From assembly GCF_013389455.1 (NCBI RefSeq), contig NZ_CP058278.1, forward strand, positions 62,001-126,000: a DNA stretch of 64,000 nt, read 5' to 3'. The notes beneath the pieces are model-generated. The model had not been told where the DNA came from and did not search any database. It saw only the letters and a list, made by a program, of their open reading frames with translations. This DNA is from Flavobacterium inviolabile (GTDB lineage: Bacteria; Bacteroidota; Bacteroidia; Flavobacteriales; Flavobacteriaceae). The position numbers and the translations under genes are program-made. This document shows, piece by piece, positions 52,929-62,627 of the stretch. Numbering within the stretch: position 1 is the stretch's first letter; each line of letters starts with the position of its first letter.

Positions 52929-53613
52929 ATAATTTAAGCTGCTCTCCTATCGCCTGTTCGTTATCCAGAACCCGGTTTTCATATTCCAGTTTCCAACCCA
53001 TCGAATTGGTCAGGATCAATAGTTTCGAAAGCTCACTGATCAGGCGGTTTTTAGCATTCGTTTTTAATGCTGATTTTTCAATTTTCTGAGCCAGATCGGC
53101 TTTTACTTTTTTATTAATCTTGTTATAATCATCGCCTGTAAACGGATTCATACGGCTTTGATCTACATCATAAAACTGAATATCGGGACTGATTTTTATT
53201 TCTTCTTTCGGAATATTCAGAATGGTAATTGTTTTATTTTTTTCGTCTATATCATATTTTATCTGCCGTAAATCATAGGCTACCGTAACATCGGCATTGA
53301 TGATAATCAGCGCTTTCTTTTCAAATGTCAGCAAATCCATCAGGTATTTCTGCTGGTCTTTATAGGTCATTACCTGCGCATAATGTCCTTCGGTCACCAC
53401 CAGTTTCCCCACATTCCTGATTTGCTGCTGGATCAGATCGGTATTGTATTCCGTAGTGGTGGTTGCTTTTTCGGAAGTCACAAACTTATAAATCACGAAC
53501 CCGATGATTATAAAAATCAGCAGGTAGATTATTTTTCCGGAACGCGCCAGTGCCTGCACTACCGGAACCAGCATGTTTTTGATATTCGTTTCGTCCGATG
53601 TTTTCCTTGCCAT
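52927..53613 (-). CDS. DUF4230 family membrane protein
   Basis: A 228-residue protein with one membrane helix near the N-terminus (about 27-46, IIYLLIFIIIGFVIY), followed by a periplasmic or extracellular domain with the DUF4230 pattern (LVVTEGHYAQVMTYKDQ, VTVAYDLRQIKYDIDEKNKTITILNIPK). It lies one base after the GSCFA gene, so the two form an operon. Function unknown. Confidence 0.8.
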   Translation of the reverse strand: MARKTSDETNIKNMLVPVVQALARSGKIIYLLIFIIIGFVIYKFVTSEKATTTTEYNTDLIQQQIRNVGKLVVTEGHYAQVMTYKDQQKYLMDLLTFEKKALIIINADVTVAYDLRQIKYDIDEKNKTITILNIPKEEIKISPDIQFYDVDQSRMNPFTGDDYNKINKKVKADLAQKIEKSALKTNAKNRLISELSKLLILTNSMGWKLEYENRVLDNEQAIGEQLKL

Positions 53614-53614
53614 A

Positions 53615-54574
53615 TTAAAAAGTGATATTGGGATATTGTACTGCTAATGTAGCAATCTTTAGCTGTAGATTTTTTAAAAACTTTGCATGTTGTTCCGAAT
53701 CGGGATTAAAAGAGCGGTGCGCCAGTCCTTTCCGGATGCTTTCCACCTCATCCATTACAGGATAAGCGGTTTCGGCAATCCTGCTTTCAGAAAAACGCTT
53801 CCAGATATATTCTATTGCTACCGCATTGGGATGGATCATATCCTCTGCATAAAAGCGATAATCGCGTAGTTCGTCCATCATGATCTCATAACTCGGGAAA
53901 TAGTCTATAAAAACGGCTTCTTCCGAAAATTCGGCTATGGCCTGGTGAATCGCAGTGATCAGATTCGCTTTACTCCATTGGTTTTCCGTAAAACCATCTT
54001 TAATATGGCGCACTGGCGACACGGTAAAAATGAGCTGCGCCTCCGGATTCAGCCGGAGAATTTTCGAGATAATACTGGCAAGACTTTCTTTTATAACCGG
54101 AATACCTAATAATTCTTTATTAAATTGCTTTTGCGGGACTTTATGACAATTCGCCACTATTTTACCATCTTCTGTTTTTCGATACACCCAGGCCGTTCCC
54201 AGAGTGATTATAACGTGGGTTGCTGCCGCTATTTTATCATGCGTTGTTGCGGCAATAGCATTCAGGTTCTGAAGCAGCACTTCCCGATCGGTTTCACTCA
54301 AATCGGAATGCCCGTCGAATGTATGCCACTGTTCGTTATGAAAAAAGACATCTTCCGCTGTAAATTCTTTCCTGAAAACAGCAACGTCAATCAGTTTTTC
54401 AATGGCCAGTGGATGAAACAGTATTCCAAACGGATTGCAGTAATGCTGAAACTTAAAATAGTCGAGTTTTTCACTCATATTGACCGCAAAACAGGAACCC
54501 AAAGACACTACTCCGGAAGTATAATCTATTGGATTTTTACTTTTTAAAACAGGTATTTGGGTTCTGAACTGCAT
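53615..54574 (-). CDS. GSCFA domain protein
   Basis: A 319-residue protein with the eponymous GSCFAVNMSEKL motif at about residues 27-38, near the nucleophilic Ser/Cys of SGNH-like esterases. Also visible are ITLGTAWVYRK and the late DMIHPNAVAIEYIW, which carries a likely catalytic Asp-His pair. It is probably a GDSL/SGNH-type hydrolase acting on an unknown ester, perhaps in glycan modification. It is co-transcribed with the DUF4230 gene. Confidence 0.85.
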   Translation of the reverse strand: MQFRTQIPVLKSKNPIDYTSGVVSLGSCFAVNMSEKLDYFKFQHYCNPFGILFHPLAIEKLIDVAVFRKEFTAEDVFFHNEQWHTFDGHSDLSETDREVLLQNLNAIAATTHDKIAAATHVIITLGTAWVYRKTEDGKIVANCHKVPQKQFNKELLGIPVIKESLASIISKILRLNPEAQLIFTVSPVRHIKDGFTENQWSKANLITAIHQAIAEFSEEAVFIDYFPSYEIMMDELRDYRFYAEDMIHPNAVAIEYIWKRFSESRIAETAYPVMDEVESIRKGLAHRSFNPDSEQHAKFLKNLQLKIATLAVQYPNITF

Positions 54575-54628
54575 GATCCGTTTGTTTTTACAAACTTAGG
54601 GATTTTATTATTTGAAGAATGTCCCGCT

Positions 54629-54663
54629 TTAAATAAAAAACCCAAAGCAAAATTACTTTGGGT
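54629..54663 (-). terminator. Terminator, copy 1 of a 34-bp duplicated element
   Basis: CCCAAAG-CAAAATTA-CTTTGGG stem with flanking A/T, downstream of the 54739 lipoprotein gene. The 34 bases at 54629-54662 are identical to 55534-55567. Confidence 0.85.
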
Positions 54664-54738
54664 TGTTATAACATAGCATGTTTTACTACTCTTTACAAAT
54701 TCATTCTTAACTGAACAAAAACCGTTTTCAGACTGGTT

Positions 54739-55491
54739 TTATTCGTAGAAATACTGATAATTCGTTACGGTACTGTTATACGTTTCCTTTTGCGTTTTCG
54801 CAAAACCATCCGGATAATAGGTATATTCATTCTGAATACTATTAACTCCATCTGTACGGACTGCAGAAACCAGATTTCTGTTACATCCTTTTAGCGACAA
54901 GCTTTTAAAGAATATTTTATCAAAACCACGAATCCCTTTTGTTGGTTTATTCCCGTTATCATAGCTATAATTCCAGCTAAATGAAGGTGTCCCGTCAAGA
55001 TGACTATACTCCTGCAAACTAACCACTTCTCCATTTAGAAAAGTCATTTTTTCTCTTCTGATTGTTTGTGCAGAATAAGGAAGCTCACTTGTAACTGTTC
55101 CATCGTTATTGTAAATATAACTCGTTTCCTGTGTAGCATTTACATCATACGAATAATTAACTTTCTTAATAAGCTTGTTATCGGTATTATACAGATAGCT
55201 TTCTGTACTGTTAGGAGATCCATCAGGATTAAAGAACTCGACTTTCTTTATCAAATCTCCTTCATACGAATATTTGTCAACAGAACCATCTGTCGCCGTA
55301 ATTTTATCAAGCTTACTCCCATTATAAGTATAGTTAAATGTGATGCTTTGCCCGTTATTATATGTTGCGATAACCTTTTTTAACAATACTGTTTGTTGTG
55401 GTGTTTCTGGCGTTGATTCACTTGTTGATTCGCTTGTACAAGATGCGAGCACCAACAAACAGGTAAGTGCTCCGGCAATAATTTTCTTCAT
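54739..55491 (-). CDS. Lipoprotein with YD/RHS-like repeat pattern
   Basis: A 250-residue lipoprotein (lipobox LASC, Cys18) with a Ser/Thr/Glu-rich linker. It then has repeated beta-hairpin units of the type SITFNYTYNGSKLDKITATDG and VEFFNPDGSPNSTESYLYN, similar to YD repeats of RHS-like shells. I recognise such proteins in flavobacteria but no function. The gene is bracketed by two identical 34-bp terminators. Confidence 0.7.
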   Translation of the reverse strand: MKKIIAGALTCLLVLASCTSESTSESTPETPQQTVLLKKVIATYNNGQSITFNYTYNGSKLDKITATDGSVDKYSYEGDLIKKVEFFNPDGSPNSTESYLYNTDNKLIKKVNYSYDVNATQETSYIYNNDGTVTSELPYSAQTIRREKMTFLNGEVVSLQEYSHLDGTPSFSWNYSYDNGNKPTKGIRGFDKIFFKSLSLKGCNRNLVSAVRTDGVNSIQNEYTYYPDGFAKTQKETYNSTVTNYQYFYE

Positions 55492-55533
55492 AATTCAGTG
55501 GATTAATTTTCCCACAAAAAAAACAATTATTTC

Positions 55534-55567
55534 TTAAATAAAAAACCCAAAGCAAAATTACTTTGGG
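55534..55567 (-). terminator. Terminator of alaS, copy 2 of the duplicated element
   Basis: Identical over 34 bases to the copy at 54629-54662, with stem CCCAAAG/CTTTGGG. It lies 24 bases after the alaS stop. Confidence 0.85.
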
Positions 55568-55591
55568 CTCTCTATCTTATTTAGGTTCTGT

Positions 55592-58219
55592 CTATTTTAC
55601 ATAGTCAATTGCTTTTTCCAAAGCTTCGTTGATTCCTCCCGGATTTTTACCACCGGCAGTTGCAAAGAACGGCTGTCCGCCGCCGCCGCCCTGGATATAT
55701 TTTCCAAGTTCGCGAACCACTAAACCGGCATTCAATCCTTTTTCGGCAACCAGTTCTTTAGAAATATAACAGGTTAGCATCGGTTTCCCTTCTTCGGCTG
55801 TAGCCAATAGAAGGAACAGATTTGTTCCGATGTTCCCCAATTCATAAGCCAGGTCTTTTGCTCCGTTCGGATCCAGGTCAACCTGTTTTGCCAAGAATTT
55901 CACTCCATTGATTTCCTGTATTTCGGAAATTAGCTCTCCTTTTAAGTTTTTCGCTTTTTCTTTTAACAAAGCTTCAACCTGTTTTTTCAGTTTGGCATTT
56001 TCATCCTGTAAAGAAACTACCGCTTTAATTGTATCCTGCGGATTCTTCAACTTTTCTTTGATCTCTTTCAGCGTATTTTCCTGTGAAGCATAGAACGCTT
56101 TTACAGCATCGTTTGTAATCGCTTCAATACGTCTGATTCCTGCAGCAACAGCTCCTTCACTGGTAATTTTAAACTGCCAGATATCTGCCGTATTCTTCAC
56201 GTGGATTCCACCGCACAACTCCATACTGTCACCAAATTTAATCGCACGAACATTATCGCCGTATTTTTCACCGAACAAAGCCATAGCACCTTCCTCAATT
56301 GCCTGCGCAAAAGGAATGTTCCTTCTTTCGATTAACGGCAGTTGCTCCTGAATTCTTGCATTTACAAAATCTTCAACCTGTTTCAATTCCTCATCGGTTA
56401 CTTTTGCAAAGTGTGAAAAGTCAAAACGCAAATAATTTGGCGCTACCAACGATCCATTTTGCTCCACATGTGTTCCCAATATAGAACGCAATGCCTGGTG
56501 CAACAAGTGTGTTGCCGAGTGATTGCTTGCCGAATGTAAGCGCAAATCGTTGTTTACTTTCGCTACAAAGGTAGCGTTCACATTTTCCGGCAGTGTGGTC
56601 GCAAAATGTAAAATCAGGTTGTTTTCTTTTTTAGTATCCACGATCTCAATCGTTTCGTTTGCCGACACCAAAACACCTTTATCACCAACCTGTCCTCCTC
56701 CTTCCGGATAGAACGGGGTGTTATCCAGTACTAACTGGTATAATTTACCATCTTTTTTACTGTCTACTTTACGGAAACGGGTGATTTTCACGTCATTTTC
56801 CGTTTGGTCATATCCAACAAATGTTTCAATATTACCTTCTACTAATATAGTCCAGTCGTCTGTTGAAACTTCTGAAGCGGCACGGGAACGTGTTTTTTGC
56901 TCCAGCATGGCCGCATCAAATCCGGCCTCGTCAAGATTATAACCTCTTTCTCTTAAAATCAAGGCTGTTAAATCGATCGGGAAACCAAAAGTATCGTATA
57001 ATTCAAATGCTTTTGCTCCGGAAACGATGATTCCTTCCGTTCCTGCAATTACATTTTCCAATAATTGCAATCCCAGATCCAACTTTTTCAGGAAAGAAGC
57101 TTCTTCTTCTTTAATCACATTGGTAACCAATCCTTTTTGAGAGGTAATTTCCGGGAAGAAAGCCCCCATCTGGTCGCTTAATACCGCTACCAGTTCGTAA
57201 ATGAACGGTTCTTTTTTGTTCAGGAAAGTAAAGGCATAACGAATCGCACGACGTAAAATACGGCGAATCACATAACCGGCTCCGTTATTGGACGGCAATT
57301 GTCCGTCAGCAATTGCAAACGCTACCGCACGTACGTGATCGGCAATAACACGAATCGCGATATTAACTTTCTCTTCTTCCTCGTCTTTAGCTTTAATTGT
57401 ATATTTCCCACCGGTAAGGCTTTCAATTTTTTGGATAAGCGGCGTAAAAACATCCGTATCATAATTGGATTTCACGTTCTGCAATACCATACACAAACGT
57501 TCAAATCCCATTCCGGTATCCACGTGCTGTGCCGGTAATTTTTCTAAGGATCCGTCCGCTTTACGGTTGAATTCCATGAATACGTTGTTCCAGATTTCCA
57601 CTACCTGCGGGTGATCGGCATTTACCAGGTCTTTACCGGCAACCAATGCTTTTTCTTCCGCCGAACGGATATCGACGTGAATTTCCGTACACGGTCCGCA
57701 TGGTCCCTGATCTCCCATTTCCCAGAAGTTATCTTTCTTATTTCCCAATAAGATCCTGTCTTCTGCAATTAGGGTTTTCCAGATATCATACGCTTCCTGG
57801 TCGAAAGGCACGTTTTCTTCTTTACTGCCTTCAAAAACGGTAACATACAAGATGTCTTTATCGATTTTGTAAACTTCTGTCAGTAATTCCCAAGCCCAGT
57901 TAATCGCTTCTTTTTTAAAGTAATCTCCAAAACTCCAGTTCCCTAACATCTCAAACATGGTGTGGTGGTATGTATCGATACCCACCTCTTCCAGGTCATT
58001 GTGCTTGCCGGATACACGCAGACATTTTTGCGTATCGGCTATACGGGCGCTTTTTGGTGTTCCGTTTCCAAGAAAAAACTCTTTAAACTGAGCCATTCCG
58101 GAATTGTTAAACATCAAAGTAGGATCGTCTTTTAAAACGATAGGAGCCGAAGGCACAATCAAGTGTCCTTTGCTTTGAAAAAAGTCGAGAAACTGTTTTC
58201 TGACGTCTTGTGATTTCAT
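55592..58219 (-). CDS. alaS: Alanyl-tRNA synthetase
   Basis: Charges tRNA-Ala and edits mischarged Ser/Gly. The 875-residue enzyme starts [19 protein letters not shown] (58219; an ATG three codons earlier is less likely). It has the catalytic core with [10 protein letters not shown] and the [16 protein letters not shown] segment, the editing domain with [12 protein letters not shown] and [10 protein letters not shown], and a C-terminal Gly-rich [16 protein letters not shown]. It is preceded by 267 bases of intergenic sequence shared with the divergent M23 gene. Confidence 0.98.
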   Translation of the reverse strand: MKSQDVRKQFLDFFQSKGHLIVPSAPIVLKDDPTLMFNNSGMAQFKEFFLGNGTPKSARIADTQKCLRVSGKHNDLEEVGIDTYHHTMFEMLGNWSFGDYFKKEAINWAWELLTEVYKIDKDILYVTVFEGSKEENVPFDQEAYDIWKTLIAEDRILLGNKKDNFWEMGDQGPCGPCTEIHVDIRSAEEKALVAGKDLVNADHPQVVEIWNNVFMEFNRKADGSLEKLPAQHVDTGMGFERLCMVLQNVKSNYDTDVFTPLIQKIESLTGGKYTIKAKDEEEEKVNIAIRVIADHVRAVAFAIADGQLPSNNGAGYVIRRILRRAIRYAFTFLNKKEPFIYELVAVLSDQMGAFFPEITSQKGLVTNVIKEEEASFLKKLDLGLQLLENVIAGTEGIIVSGAKAFELYDTFGFPIDLTALILRERGYNLDEAGFDAAMLEQKTRSRAASEVSTDDWTILVEGNIETFVGYDQTENDVKITRFRKVDSKKDGKLYQLVLDNTPFYPEGGGQVGDKGVLVSANETIEIVDTKKENNLILHFATTLPENVNATFVAKVNNDLRLHSASNHSATHLLHQALRSILGTHVEQNGSLVAPNYLRFDFSHFAKVTDEELKQVEDFVNARIQEQLPLIERRNIPFAQAIEEGAMALFGEKYGDNVRAIKFGDSMELCGGIHVKNTADIWQFKITSEGAVAAGIRRIEAITNDAVKAFYASQENTLKEIKEKLKNPQDTIKAVVSLQDENAKLKKQVEALLKEKAKNLKGELISEIQEINGVKFLAKQVDLDPNGAKDLAYELGNIGTNLFLLLATAEEGKPMLTCYISKELVAEKGLNAGLVVRELGKYIQGGGGGQPFFATAGGKNPGGINEALEKAIDYVK

Positions 58220-58486
58220 ATACTGCATTTATTATTGATGCGAATTGCTTTTCGCCCGTATTTTATTAATTTATTTACAACCGTTAAATAAGGCTTTTCC
58301 ATGCCGGGCATCCTCGTTATCATGAACTTACACTTAACATACCCTACCCTAACTACCAACAAATAAGCTAAATGTTTCCCTACAAAAAAACAATTTAATG
58401 AAACATTTATTAAATTTGTTCGTCTAACCTTACAAAAGGTTGCCATTTAACTTTTTATAAGGTGCAAAAATAGCATATTTTAGAAA
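58220..58486. other. Intergenic region between alaS and the M23 peptidase gene
   Basis: 267 bases with divergent genes on both sides. A plus-strand -7-like TAAATTTG (58411-58418) and a minus-strand TATTTTTG (58465-58472) are visible, but neither has a good -33 box. No other feature was recognised. Confidence 0.4.
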
Positions 58487-59464
58487 ATGTCGAAGGTAAA
58501 ATATTATTACGATTCTGAAAAATTAGCCTATCAGAAAATAAAACCTAAAAAAGGACGTCGTTTAGGGTATGCAGGACTGTTTATTGTTTCCGCTGCTTTA
58601 TTCGGTTTTTTGTGTTTTATTGTCCTGATCAATACGCCGTTTTTTGAAACACCAAAGGACAAGTTACAGGCAAGGGAAATAGAAAATTTAAAGATTAATT
58701 ATTCCATTCTAAATAAAAAAATGGACCAGCTGGACGAGGTTTTAAGTGATCTGGAAGAACGTGACAACAATTTGTATCGTGTTTATTTTAACAGCTCGCC
58801 GATACCCGACGAACAACGCAGAGCCGGTTTTGGCGGAATTAACCGCTATAAGGCACTGGAAGGTTTTAACAATTCGGAACTGGTCCTGAATACGACCAAA
58901 CGGGTGGATGTTATTACCAAACAATTGGTAATTCAGTCCCGTTCACTGGATGAAATATTAAAACTGGCCAAAGACAAGGAAAAGTTATTATCGGCTATTC
59001 CTGCCATACAGCCGGTTAAAAATGAAGATTTGAAGCATATGGCTTCCGGTTTCGGATACCGAAGCGACCCGTTTACAAAAGTGCGTAAGTTTCACGCCGG
59101 AATGGATTTTTCCGCTAAAACCGGCACGCCTATTTTTGCTACCGGTGACGGCGTGGTAAAAAGAGCAGACAATTCGTTATCCGGTTACGGAAATCATATT
59201 GAAGTAACCCACGGCTATGGCTATGAAACACTGTATGCCCATTTAAGCAAATACAATGTACGGCCGGGGCAGCGCGTTAAAAGAGGGGATATTATAGGCT
59301 ATGTGGGCAGTACCGGACGTTCGGAAGCTCCCCATTTACACTATGAGGTTCACAAAAACGGTGAAGTGGTCAATCCGTTAAATTTCTATTACGGTTCGAT
59401 ATCTGCCAAAGAATATGTTTTAATTTCACAATTAGCTAATCAAGAAAATCAATCGCTCGACTAA
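58487..59464 (+). CDS. M23 (LytM-type) peptidoglycan endopeptidase, membrane-anchored
   Basis: A 325-residue protein with one membrane helix (about 25-50), a coiled-coil stalk (about 60-100 and 135-175), and a C-terminal M23 domain. The zinc ligands are visible in FHAGMDFSAKTGTP (His/Asp) and APHLHYEVHKNG (HxH), with a GYGNHIEVTHGYGYETLYAHL strand. The form resembles the envelope endopeptidases or divisome activators. Its stop overlaps the MerR start (TAATG). Confidence 0.93.
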   Translation: MSKVKYYYDSEKLAYQKIKPKKGRRLGYAGLFIVSAALFGFLCFIVLINTPFFETPKDKLQAREIENLKINYSILNKKMDQLDEVLSDLEERDNNLYRVYFNSSPIPDEQRRAGFGGINRYKALEGFNNSELVLNTTKRVDVITKQLVIQSRSLDEILKLAKDKEKLLSAIPAIQPVKNEDLKHMASGFGYRSDPFTKVRKFHAGMDFSAKTGTPIFATGDGVVKRADNSLSGYGNHIEVTHGYGYETLYAHLSKYNVRPGQRVKRGDIIGYVGSTGRSEAPHLHYEVHKNGEVVNPLNFYYGSISAKEYVLISQLANQENQSLD

Positions 59465-59793
59465 TGCATTTAGACTTACCTGAAAAAAGATATTACAGTA
59501 TAGGCGAACTTGCCAAGGCATTTGATGTGAATGCGTCGCTAATTCGTTTTTGGGATAAAGAATTCGATATTCTGAAACCCAAAAAGAACGCTAAAGGCAA
59601 CCGGATGTTTACCCCGGAAGACGTTAAAAACCTGCAGTTAATTTACCATCTGGTAAAAGAAAGGGGGTTTACACTGGAAGGCGCCAAAATTCATTTAAAG
59701 GAAGGGCAGAAAAAAACACTCGATAAATTCGAAATCATTCGTAAATTAGAAGCAATCAAAGTGCAGCTTGGTAATATGAAAAATGAGTTGTAG
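59464..59793 (+). CDS. MerR family HTH regulator
   Basis: A 109-residue protein with an N-terminal winged helix of the MerR type: RYYSIGELAKAFDVNASLIRFWDKEF (about 9-34), then KNAKGNRMFTPEDVKNLQLIYHLVKERGFTLEGAKIHL. A short dimerisation coil ends the protein; there is no effector domain, so the ligand is not evident. Coupling to the M23 gene by a one-base overlap hints at a shared role, but the family is conserved in flavobacteria in this position (from memory). Confidence 0.88.
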   Translation: MHLDLPEKRYYSIGELAKAFDVNASLIRFWDKEFDILKPKKNAKGNRMFTPEDVKNLQLIYHLVKERGFTLEGAKIHLKEGQKKTLDKFEIIRKLEAIKVQLGNMKNEL

Positions 59794-59800
59794 TTGGGGG

Positions 59801-59870
59801 AAGGCAAGAGGCAAAGAGTAAAAGGTAATAAGCAAGGGGCAATGAGTAAAAGGCAATGGGCAAATGAGGT
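59801..59870. repeat. Imperfect GGCAA-type intergenic repeats
   Basis: Two 25-base units, 59810-59834 and 59838-59862, match at 21 positions with a period of 28 bases. Shorter GGCAA copies flank them. The region lies between MerR and LemA. Confidence 0.6.
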
Positions 59871-59942
59871 GGTGACTTCGTCTGCCGAAACAAATAAAAA
59901 ATAATCACTTAAAACAATAAAAAACTTTAAACTTAGAGAAAT

Positions 59943-60533
59943 ATGAAAAAATGGTTAATTCCCGTAGGTATAATTGTTGTAATCATCGTTATTCTATACA
60001 GCTGGGCAAAAGGTATCAATAACACTGCTGTAACTCTGGATGAGACTTCCAAAGAAGCATGGGGTAATGTACAGACTTCTTACCAAAGAAGAAACGACCT
60101 TATCGGCAACCTTGTTAACACAGTAAAAGGTGCTGCCGATTTCGAAAAAAGCACATTGGAAGCAGTGATCAAAGCACGTTCGGAAGCTACGAAAACAACC
60201 ATTGATCCTTCCAACATTACACCGGAACAATTAGCAGAGTTCAACAAAGCGCAAAGCGGTGTTTCTTCGGCTTTATCCCGTTTACTGGTAACTGTAGAGC
60301 AGTATCCTGATTTAAAAGCAAACCAAAACTTCCTGAAATTACAGGACGAATTAGCCAGCACTGAAAATCAGATCCTAACGGCAAGAACCCGTTTTAACGA
60401 ATCGGTTAAAGCGTATAACAGCCATATCAAAACATTCCCTAACAGCATTTTTGCCGGGATATTCGGCTTTAAGGAAAAAGCTTATTTCAATGCTGTTGAA
60501 GGTGCAGAGAAACCTGTTGAAGTAAAATTCTAA
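59943..60533 (+). CDS. LemA family protein
   Basis: A 196-residue protein with one N-terminal membrane helix (about 4-20) and a long helical domain. It contains SYQRRNDLIGNLVNTVKGAADFE (about 47-69) and ARTRFNESVKAYNSHIKTFPNSIFA, the hallmark LemA segments. It is followed three bases later by two TPM genes, a conserved trio. The role is not established; LemA proteins have been linked to envelope biology. Confidence 0.93.
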   Translation: MKKWLIPVGIIVVIIVILYSWAKGINNTAVTLDETSKEAWGNVQTSYQRRNDLIGNLVNTVKGAADFEKSTLEAVIKARSEATKTTIDPSNITPEQLAEFNKAQSGVSSALSRLLVTVEQYPDLKANQNFLKLQDELASTENQILTARTRFNESVKAYNSHIKTFPNSIFAGIFGFKEKAYFNAVEGAEKPVEVKF

Positions 60534-60536
60534 CAC

Positions 60537-60974
60537 ATGTCTGTAACCGAAGATTTTCTAACCGCCGATGAGGAGAATGCCATTGTAAATGCCATTCAGC
60601 TTGCAGAATTAAACACTTCCGGCGAGATTAGGGTTCATATCGAAAATCATACTGAAAAACCTCCGCTCGAAAGGGCTCAGGAGGTTTTTTATACTTTAGG
60701 CATGGATCAGACAAAAGCCCGTAACGGTGTATTGTTTTATGTGGGAGTATCCGATCATACTTTTGCTATCATTGGGGATGAAGGCATTCACAATATGGTG
60801 GAAGAAGACTTTTGGAACTGCACCAAAGACATTGTAATTGAACATTTCAAAAACAAACGATACAAAGAAGGTCTTGTGGATGGTATCATAAGAGCCGGAG
60901 AACGTTTGAAAAAATATTTTCCTTTTGAAAGTGACGATACCAATGAATTATCGAACGAAATATCCAAAGGATAA
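60537..60974 (+). CDS. TPM domain protein, short form
   Basis: A 145-residue protein of the TPM_phosphatase family (DUF477) without a signal peptide. It has LNTSGEIRVHIENH, KARNGVLFYVGVSDHTFAIIGDEGIHN and YKEGLVDGIIRAGERLKKYFP. It lies between lemA and the longer TPM gene with gaps of 3 and 0 bases. Phosphatase activity is reported for some TPM domains but not shown here. Confidence 0.88.
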   Translation: MSVTEDFLTADEENAIVNAIQLAELNTSGEIRVHIENHTEKPPLERAQEVFYTLGMDQTKARNGVLFYVGVSDHTFAIIGDEGIHNMVEEDFWNCTKDIVIEHFKNKRYKEGLVDGIIRAGERLKKYFPFESDDTNELSNEISKG

Positions 60975-61784
60975 ATGACACATTTTATTTCAAAAATCAT
61001 CAGAAACCTGTTGCTGCCGGTACTTTTTTTACTGCTGCAGCCGGTTGCTGCACAATTTAATATCCCGGAAAAACCGAGTTTACAAACGAGTGTTTACGAT
61101 TATGCCAACATGCTGCGTCCGCAGGAAAAGCAAAGTCTGGAAGAAAAACTCGTTCGGTATTCGGATTCCACTTCCACACAAATCGTTGTGGTTACGATTG
61201 CTTCCCTGCAGGGAGAGGACATCGGTATCCTGACGCCAAAATGGGCACAGCAATGGGGCATCGGACAGGCGAAGGAAGACAATGGTGTTTTTATCCTGCT
61301 GGCTCAAAAGGAGCGCCGTATCTGGATTTCTCCGGGTTATGGCGTAGAAGACCGCTTAACAGCCGGCATAGTGGGTGAAATCACGCGTAATGTTATTATT
61401 CCGGAGTTTAAAGCCGGTAGTTATTACAACGGTTTAGACAAAGGAACAGATACCATCATTGAGGTACTGAAAGGAAAATATAAAGGAACCCGCAAACCGG
61501 ATCAGTCGAACAGCGGTATCGGTGGTATTTTCTTTTTTATTTTCGTTGTCATCATCATTATTATCATTATTGCCCGTAGTAAAAACAATCGTGGCGGTGG
61601 TGGAAACGGCGGCTTTAACGGCGGACCAAGCATCCTGGATATGATTATCCTGAGCAGTATGGGTCGCGGCGGTGGCGGCGGTTTTGGAGGAGGAAGCTCC
61701 GGTGGCGGTTTTGGCGGCGGTGGATTCGGTGGCGGCTTCGGCGGTGGCGGATTTAGCGGCGGCGGTGCCGGCGGAAGTTGGTAA
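60975..61784 (+). CDS. TPM domain protein with membrane helix and Gly-rich tail
   Basis: A 269-residue protein with a signal peptide (1-27), a periplasmic TPM domain (about 30-160, with SVYDYANMLRPQEKQSLEEKL, TQIVVVTIASLQGEDI and RIWISPGYGVEDRLTAG), a membrane helix (about 182-200) and a glycine/phenylalanine-rich tail (about 205-265) with a GGGFGGG pattern. The tail is a known feature of YgcG-like TPM proteins. Its ATG directly follows the stop of the previous gene. Confidence 0.9.
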   Translation: MTHFISKIIRNLLLPVLFLLLQPVAAQFNIPEKPSLQTSVYDYANMLRPQEKQSLEEKLVRYSDSTSTQIVVVTIASLQGEDIGILTPKWAQQWGIGQAKEDNGVFILLAQKERRIWISPGYGVEDRLTAGIVGEITRNVIIPEFKAGSYYNGLDKGTDTIIEVLKGKYKGTRKPDQSNSGIGGIFFFIFVVIIIIIIIARSKNNRGGGGNGGFNGGPSILDMIILSSMGRGGGGGFGGGSSGGGFGGGGFGGGFGGGGFSGGGAGGSW

Positions 61785-61793
61785 AACAATATT

Positions 61794-61819
61794 AAAATCG
61801 GGGCAATTGCCCCGATTTT
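61794..61819 (+). terminator. Terminator of the lemA-TPM operon
   Basis: A perfect 26-base palindrome, AAAATCGGGGCAA and its complement, followed by GTTTTT. Confidence 0.88.
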
Positions 61820-61998
61820 GTTTTTATAACCTATCCGTTTTTTTTGTATAATCGCTTCAAAAGAGATTGTTCTGTGAAGCTGTAGCATTACCGCTTCCTG
61901 TCAGCTAATCCTACTTTTAACTTCTTGACACCATTCTCAACATAATATTTATACTCATTCCTGCCCTTAAATAATTGCTATATAGATTCCCATCGTTA

Positions 61999-62615
61999 CT
62001 AATTCACTTTAGTCAATATTATATCGGTTGGTGTTGTGAAAGTTGTTGGTTCATCTGTTCCCCGCATACCCATAGGTAAAGTTACTTTCCAATGTGCAGT
62101 TAAAGGATTTGTAAAATCATTTATAGTCATTACTAACTGTCCTCTTACTCCAGTTGGGTAGGACGTATTTAAAACCCCTGCAACATCAAAAATAACTCCG
62201 CTCATTATATTATTATTTATAGCTGAAGCAAGAATAACGGTTTGCCAAGGTGTGATTGAAGTGCCAATATTAATTTGTGAGGTATATAAAACAGTTTCAT
62301 TAGGTTGCCCATAATTCTGAACCATTTTATAATGACCATTTATTTCATCTCGATACATTTTTGGCTTTTTGGAGAGATAAGGCACCTTTGTTTCTTTTAA
62401 AAGCTTTACCACAAAAGTTTTATCACCGTCTATATAGGTCCATGTACCTATAAATGGGATAAAATAATTATTTACGTCTTTATAATAATATATTTAAAGT
62501 TCTTACTATGTTGATTATCTATAGTATAATACTCCTTTAATTTCACTTCTATTCCCTGCTTAACAGCACAGAACTGAAAAGCCAATAGTGATAGTAATGG
62601 AATTATCTTTTTCAT
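61999..62615 (-). pseudogene. DUF6705-like lipoprotein gene with a frameshift
   Basis: The gene starts at 62615 with MKKIIPLLSLLAFQFC (signal and lipobox QFC), is read for 47 codons, then meets TAA at 62472. The rest continues in another frame from about YYKDVNNYFIPFIGTWTYIDGD to the TAG at 61999. Removing one AT from the AT-rich tract at 62481-62495 restores a 204-residue frame similar in length to the two intact paralogues upstream. Whether it is a true pseudogene, a phase-variable state or a sequence error cannot be settled from the sequence alone. Confidence 0.75.
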
Positions 62616-62627
62616 TACGGCTGTTTT
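62613..62627. repeat. Junction repeat of the lipoprotein array, copy 1
   Basis: The 15 bases CATTACGGCTGTTTT, covering the start codon of one paralogue and the stop of the previous one, recur at 63224-63238 and 63835-63849, exactly 611 bases apart. Confidence 0.9.

Noticed and set aside
61600..61784. Tandem repeat / CRISPR-like appearance
   Set aside because: The repetition comes from GGC/GGT codons in the Gly-rich tail; no conserved repeats with unique spacers.
61502..61888. Proline-rich minus-strand ORF (PPPKPP repeats)
   Set aside because: It is the reverse complement of the Gly-rich tail of the TPM protein; composition alone explains it.
62472..62615. Separate 47-residue leader or small lipoprotein gene
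   Set aside because: The frame restored by removing one AT continues into the downstream family domain, so it is better read as one frameshifted gene.
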